Assembly: GCA_015039365.1 (NCBI GenBank)
Contig: WION01000105.1
Span: 92,505 to 156,504, forward strand
Length of the DNA stretch: 64,000 nt
Source: Amanita rubescens
Lineage: Eukaryota > Basidiomycota > Agaricomycetes > Agaricales > Amanitaceae
Reading direction: 5' to 3'
Below, one piece after another: positions 59,062-64,000 of this stretch (the first letter of the stretch is position 1; each line of letters starts with the position of its first letter). The position numbers were made by a program, and so were the translations under genes. A model generated the notes under the pieces. That model ran no database searches. It was not told the DNA's origin and saw only the letters and a program-made list of their open reading frames with translations.

Positions 59062-59908
59062 AATGGTGACAAAAAGGCAGATAAAGCTACAGTGGCCGAG
59101 TCAGAGTCTGATCGAAGCGACACAGGCAAGGTATTTTGGTTTTGTACAAGAAAAAAATCGCAAATGCCAGTCGTCCAAGAATTATTTCATTTTTGTGATA
59201 TGAAGTCAACATACCTTTCCTTATTTGAATGTTGGCGAAGCTTCGAAGAAAGCCTAATGAAAGATTTGATACGGAAACGTGCTGCATTGATAAAAGACAG
59301 TTTAAATCCTTGATGTAAGAAGCGGCCGAATCTGGTTGTCCGTATATCGAACGCTTCCCTGCCTTATATTTTTACTCTTCAGTCTGTATTTCGATCAACC
59401 CGGAATTCCTATCTGAGAACATAAATGCTTCTTGGAACGAACATTGCCATACCAACAATGGCCATCATCGAGCGTCTGACCTACCATGCACCGCTAAGCA
59501 GCATACAGGGAATTTGTTCCGGTTATATCCTTGCGCACGACTCAGTTTGTAAAGTAGCCATTTCCACAGCGGAGGAATAGTTTATTACCATCCTAAAGAT
59601 GAAGGCGATGTAATCCGCCTCTTGGAAGGGGCCGAAGAAAAGCTAGCACTTAGATGTATAATCTTCTATACTAGGTTCTTGAGTCGCTCTGTGCACAAAG
59701 CTGACTCAGAAACCCGTAAAAGGAGTAGCTAGGTTCTTTCGACCCATCCAGGATTTTATGAAGCCTGTACTCGGTGCACGATCTGCATGCCAATACTTTT
59801 ACATGTCTGTAGTAAGATTCTGGAGCAGTTCACGGTCCATTCGCCGAGACAGCGAGAGTCCGGGGTACGTTACCCAATGGAGAAGCTTAAATCCAAATAC
59901 GTACGTCT
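59062..59908. other. Upstream region of SSP-F; otherwise gene-free
   Basis: The block CGGCCGAATCTGGTTGTC near 59323 recurs in repeat R1 copies B and C (about 61893 and, inverted, 62700), so this is degraded repeat DNA. No gene seen. Confidence 0.45.
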
Positions 59909-60250
59909 AAGCGTTTCATGTCAGATGTCTTTGGGGAAAGGATCATTCACGAGAGTCAAAACGGATGAGCGAAGCCCTGGGAGGGACTCCCGACCCGAAA
60001 CGTTGGGGGTCGGCAGGGCGAGCTGTGAGTAGGTCAGCCGTTTGACCTAAGTTTGACAGCGCGTCGGACTAAGAGGGAGGGAAGACGTCTGAAGGTCGGC
60101 TTATCTTCCTTAGTTCGGACCTGAGAGAGAGGGAGTTGCGAAAAGATCCGGAAGCTGCTGTAACGCATTACGCAACCGAGCAGCTCTAATGGCGAGATGG
60201 CAGGGAAAGAGAAGACCGTGACACAGCCACTTCGCTATCATGATCTCACA
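59909..60250 (+). repeat. Interspersed repeat R2, copy 2
   Basis: Partner of 43857-44290; shorter by several internal deletions. Confidence 0.7.
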
Positions 60251-60564
60251 CGTGGGCTACATTCCACACTTCAAGCATGCCTCGGCCAGCTTAGAGCCTA
60301 GTAGGATGTCTTCGATTTGGTGTACTCCCATCGAGGATCGAGGACCGGTGACCATGTAGCTTCCGATTATTATTTTTTTGATGAAACGGATCCCGCCACT
60401 GAAGCTTCAAACAGTTCTTGCTATCAGCCACTGCTAAAAAGTGACGTTCGTCGTTTCAAGGATCTTTGAAACGTTCGGGCACAATGCAGAGCATCGTCGC
60501 GGACGCCCCCCCAAAAATTCTGACGTGATTTGCAAAGCCGCGACCGCACGGACGCCCTGATCGC

Positions 60565-60645
60565 AGCCCCTATTTCTTTCCGCAACCATCCTCGTGGCGC
60601 TCCTCCGCGTACCAGCCACCTTCGCTCTTCTACTTCGATTGAGGG
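60565..60645 (+). pseudogene. Degraded SSP signal-peptide relic
   Basis: ATCCTC.TGGCGCTCCT and GCCACCTTCGCTCTT line up base for base with the signal-peptide coding DNA of SSP-D and SSP-G. The reading would be FLSATILVALLRVPATFALL. The ATG is lost, and no CxxCC part follows. Confidence 0.6.
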
Positions 60646-61170
60646 ACCAACTCTACAAAAGACGAGGCAACTACCTTCCCACAAGTTCGTACGACTCTCT
60701 TTTTTTGTCCAGTTAGCTTGGCAATAGTTGAATACCCTGTCGGAGACGTGATCGCATCATCTATGTCTTTCCACTTCCCATCGGAGGCGATTGCGGCACT
60801 TATGTAGACCACGCATGGCACCCGCAGTCGCCTATGATACGAATATTCAAGCCGTTGTCATCGCAAACCCATTAAAGTGCTTTTCACCTCAAATTTTGTG
60901 AAACATTGTAATGCGACGGGCGAAAGCGTTATCACCTCTGTGATGGCTTCCGCAGTCGGAATTTCCGATGTTAAAGTATGTCAAGGTACTGTCCGAAACC
61001 ACCAGTTCTAACACATTAGTAGAGTCGGTGGAATATTAGACCCGATGCCCCTTTCGGTGAATTGAATATAAAGCAGCCGTTACCTATGGAATAGATCCGG
61101 AAACAAAAAGTTAAATTACGTGTCAGCATCCGAGTCTTCAGGCCACAGGCTACAATCCGCTTGGCCTTCC

Positions 61171-61299
61171 AAGGATATAAAGACCTTCAATGCTGACACC
61201 CCAATATTCTTCAGCTTCACTCGCATTTCTCTAAACAGTCTAAACAGTGAGTCTCCTGCACATATCCTCAATTTGATCAAAGATTGAGGCATCCCACAG
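61171..61299 (+). promoter_or_regulatory. TATA box and 53-nt leader intron of SSP-G
   Basis: GGATATAAAGACC at about 61173-61185. The leader intron at 61247-61299 has donor GTGAGT and acceptor CAG and ends 23 bases before the ATG. Nearly identical to SSP-E and SSP-H. Confidence 0.65.
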
Positions 61300-61322
61300 A
61301 TCCACCTATCTCTTCGAACAAT

Positions 61323-61520
61323 ATGAAATTCTCTGCAGCCATTCTCACGGCGCTCCTATGTGTATCAGCCACCTTCGCTCTCCCCTCTCCAGAATCGCCG
61401 GTGTGCGACTCCCCCATTTGTGGGGATGACGCGGGAGAACCTAGTTGCATTAGCGGAATGTATCCCGTTGTGAAAGGAACTTGTTATCAGTGCTGCATCT
61501 CAGGATCAGGATCAGGATAA
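61323..61520 (+). CDS. Small secreted cysteine-rich protein, SSP-G (65 aa)
   Basis: Signal peptide MKFSAAILTALLCVSATFAL, then VCDSPICGDDAGEPSC, then GTCYQCC. The C-terminus has an added Gly-Ser tail (ISGSGSG), where SSP-D and SSP-H stop right after Ile. A change at the ancestral stop codon explains the extension. Six cysteines in the family pattern. Lies in repeat R1 copy B and is convergent with SSP-H. Confidence 0.8.
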   Translation: MKFSAAILTALLCVSATFALPSPESPVCDSPICGDDAGEPSCISGMYPVVKGTCYQCCISGSGSG

Positions 61521-62130
61521 GGTGCAGATGGGAAGCATATATAACGAATAGAGATAGAATTGAATGATGATGTGGATTTGGACGTAGAAGCGTCATGTAG
61601 TTCTCCCTTTCTTGGCTTCGTTGGTTTAAGTACCTCGTCGCGTTTTGAATGCGTATCGAAGCGGCTCTCACGTTGGCAAATGCACAAGAAAAGGTTGTCA
61701 AAAAGTATTTCATTGTCGTTCGATCGGATGTGTATTCCCCAGTCATAACTTGTGTCGGAGTAAAGTGAAGGAAGACTCTACCGATTCGACAAAGTTTCAG
61801 GGAACGCCAAATTTAAGTAAAGCTAATGGTAGGTTGGATAAAAATAGTGTGCTGAGTCAAATCGATTCGATTTCGAAGCCTTGACTGAAGTAATGGCCGA
61901 ATCTGGTTGTCGGCGTTGACGGAATATATATAGCCGCGCACCGAGTCCGGGTCTTTTCTTCCGGATTCTGTATTACTATCGACTGAAAAAAAACTTCTAT
62001 CAGAGAACGCTGAATAGTGCTAGCGCTCTCTAGGTCGTAAACACGTCTTTGAGCGTGCACAGCAGCATTTCGCGCGTTCCAGTTTTATTTAAACCCATCA
62101 TATCGGCGAGCGTCTTTGCCTCAGTTCGGG

Positions 62131-62509
62131 TATTCAAATACTTACCGGATTACTGAACCGTGGCCATGTTCCCTCAGAGTCGTTCTTAATAAGCGCCGCA
62201 CCCCCCTTCAGAAGCAGAAAAACATACCTTATAATCAGTGCCAAGCCCGGCGACACTGAAAGGGCAAGGATCGTTCTTGTATCAAAGCGTTGGAGAGGCA
62301 GAGGGCCTTCAGCCGAAAGTTCCCGCTCCGAGTCGACTCCTTCCCACTGGGTTCCCACCCGCCTACCCTCGTCCTAGCAACTCCCAGGATCGACGCCTTA
62401 TCATCTACGGAACAGGTCCCCCTGCCAGATCCGAACCCGGTGATGCGGTTCCGCAACTTCGACTCGGGCCGTGTCCATCATTCCAAAAACTTACCACAGG
62501 CACGAAAAA
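62131..62509. other. Spacer of the second inverted repeat
   Basis: Unrelated to either arm. A 183-codon plus-strand frame runs across the spacer into the right arm (62290-62841), but it is a chance opening with no signature. Confidence 0.5.
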
Positions 62510-63054
62510 CTGAGCATTATGGATGGCCTTTATTGAACCGGAGCGCGCAAAATGTTGCCGTGCATCTTCAAAGAAGTGTTTACGACCTAGAGTGTGCTAT
62601 TCAGCGTTCTCTGATCGGGGTTCCTCAGACGATAGTAATACAGACTCCGAATATCTATAAGACAAAGAAGGGACTTGGAGGTACGCAGCTATACAACCAG
62701 ATTCGGCCATTACTTTTATCAAGGATTCGAATCGATTTGACTTGTCTTGCCAGCGCATTATTCACTATTTTTACCCAATTTACCATTATCTCTGACGTCC
62801 TCTTTGTCGACATTCAAATCAGGAAAGTCTTGTTAAATTAACTTCGAATCAATACACGAGTTATGGCACGTCCGGATAACGATGAAATGCTTTTCGATGT
62901 GCATTCAATGTGTATACATAACAAGGTGCTTAAGACGGCGAGGCCAAGAAAGGGAGAATTACATGACGCTTCTACGTTCAAATTCGCATCATCCTATCTC
63001 CAATTCGTTATATATGTTCACCTTCTGCACCTTCTGCTGAAGATCCTGACAAAT

Positions 63055-63228
63055 CTAGATGCAGCAGTGGTAACAATCTTCGCTCAAACTGACGGGATAC
63101 GTATCGCCAGAGCAATCAGACTGTTTCCCACAAACTATGTCGCCGCACACTGGTGGTACGAGAGAGGGGAGAGCGAAGGCGGCTGATGCACATAAGAGCG
63201 CCGTTAGGATGGCTGCAGAGAATTTCAT
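63055..63228 (-). CDS. Small secreted cysteine-rich protein, SSP-H (57 aa)
   Basis: Read by hand from the minus strand; the frame of 58 codons ends in TAG. Signal peptide MKFSAAILTALLCASAAFAL, then PPVCGDIVCGKQSDCSGD, then SEDCYHCCI at the very C-terminus. Pattern C-x4-C-x5-C-x12-C-x2-C-C, almost the same spacing as SSP-D. A leader intron of 53 nt lies at 63252-63304 and a TATA box at about 63361-63367. Intact and probably expressed. Confidence 0.8.
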   Translation of the reverse strand: MKFSAAILTALLCASAAFALPSLVPPVCGDIVCGKQSDCSGDTYPVSLSEDCYHCCI

Positions 63229-63251
63229 ATTGTTCGAAGAGATAGGTGGGT

Positions 63252-63367
63252 CTGTGGGATGCCTCAGTCTTTCATCAAATTGAGGATATGTGCTGGAGAC
63301 TCACTATTTAGAGAGACGCTAGTGAAACAGAAAAATGTTGGGGTGTCAGCACCGAAGGTCTTTATAT
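63252..63367 (-). promoter_or_regulatory. 53-nt leader intron and TATA box of SSP-H
   Basis: Intron 63252-63304 on the minus strand (GTGAGT...CAG); the GGATATAAAGACC-type TATA element is just upstream. Confidence 0.65.
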
Positions 63368-64000
63368 CCTTCTGTAGCCTGAAGACTCGGGTGCTGACAA
63401 AGCTTTTGTTTCCGGACCTATTTCATGGGCAACGCGTAGGACTTCACCGCATCATTTTTTTCCGCTGATTTAGATAGGTCTATCTTATTATTGATTTTTG
63501 CTCGCCGACTCTACTAATAAGTTAGAAGGCGGTCTCGAGCACTAGATATACCCTGACATACTTTAGTATCGGAAATTCTAATCGCAGAGGCCATCATAGA
63601 GGCGATAACACTTCATATTCCGCCCATCGCATTACAGTGCTTCAGAAAATTTGAAGTGACGTTAATGCGCCCGCGATAACAACGGCCTGAGTGTTCGTAC
63701 AATAGGCGGCTGTGCGTCCCCTTGTACTGCGTCCGCTGGATTATAATGTTTCAAAGACCCTTGAAACGACGAACAATACTTTTTTGCTTGTAGCGATAGC
63801 TGATAGGAAATGTTCGTAACTTGAAGCTTGGAGTGGGGGATCCATTTCATCAGAAAGAGTACTCGGAAGACCTGATCATCAACCCCAAAAGCGCCATGCG
63901 TCGCGCGAATTCCGAGGCCAAATCATTTTCTTGGCCATGACTCCTAGTAGGACGGTCAACATGCGTAAAGCCCTATCAACCTCGAAGTGGTCAATGAGTT

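Larger units (their letters stand above)
60370..62130 (+). repeat. SSP-bearing repeat unit R1, copy B (left arm of second inverted repeat)
   Basis: Begins at GATGAAACGGATCC like copy A. Relative to copies A and C it has an insertion of about 345 bp (60475-60820) that contains an SSP relic. Carries SSP-G. Its 61640-62130 part is matched in inverted order by 62510-62900. Confidence 0.7.
62510..63855 (-). repeat. SSP-bearing repeat unit R1, copy C (right arm of second inverted repeat)
   Basis: Reverse-complement relative of copies A and B, ending at the inverted GATGAAATGGATCC near 63840-63855. Carries SSP-H. Confidence 0.7.

Noticed and set aside
62290..62841. 183-codon plus-strand open frame in the second inverted repeat
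   Set aside because: Crosses the boundary between spacer and arm; the homologous part of copy B is not open in the same frame.
12518..63228. SSP family as hydrophobins
   Set aside because: Hydrophobins have eight cysteines with two Cys-Cys pairs and a longer hydrophobic core; these have six and a single terminal pair.

Overview
This window is nuclear DNA from a filamentous fungus, most likely an Agaricomycete basidiomycete. Genes are split by many short introns (about 45-60 nt, GT...AG). F-box and BTB proteins of the mushroom type sit beside conserved housekeeping genes. Exon joins were worked out by hand. Where I give exon lengths, they sum to an intact reading frame.

Layout. Positions 1-7407 (minus) hold most of a GCN1-like translational-control gene that runs off the left edge. 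From 8 to 12 kb come a BTB protein (+), a single-pass membrane protein (-) and a PrpF-type isomerase (+). From 12.5 to 17.3 kb there are three small secreted cysteine-rich protein (SSP) genes on the minus strand, in duplicated DNA. From 17.5 to 26.9 kb lies an ordinary metabolic and regulatory block: a beta-propeller lactonase (+), a CaiB/BaiF CoA-transferase (-), two F-box proteins (+), an unrecognised protein (-) and a PP6/Sit4-type phosphatase (+). Three BTB genes (-) fill 27.2-31.9 kb; two of them are tandem duplicates. An HNH-domain gene (+) and a microbial-type PARG gene (-) follow at 33.0-35.5 kb, then two more SSP genes (+).

The most striking structure is a large inverted duplication at about 37.6-43.9 kb. 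Each arm is about 2.7 kb and carries a complete five-exon P-loop G-domain gene, and the two genes point away from a spacer of about 0.8 kb. To the right are a TMEM223-like gene, a possibly decayed SSP, a secreted protein with two jelly-roll-like repeats, a GMC (aryl-alcohol-oxidase-like) oxidoreductase with an apparent frameshift, and a tightly divergent pair (HtrL/YibB-like membrane protein and DUF1479 protein). The right end (58.9-63.9 kb) is rich in SSP copies and relics, including a second inverted repeat carrying two intact SSP genes.

The SSP family links the accessory regions. It has seven intact genes, one gene with an in-frame stop in its leader, one signal-peptide-only remnant and one degraded relic. 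All intact members have a signal peptide and a C-terminal Cys-x2-Cys-Cys or its decayed form. Six of the seven also share a leader intron of 49-53 nt just upstream of the ATG. Their function is unknown. This family and the duplicated G-domain genes are the best candidates for something undescribed.
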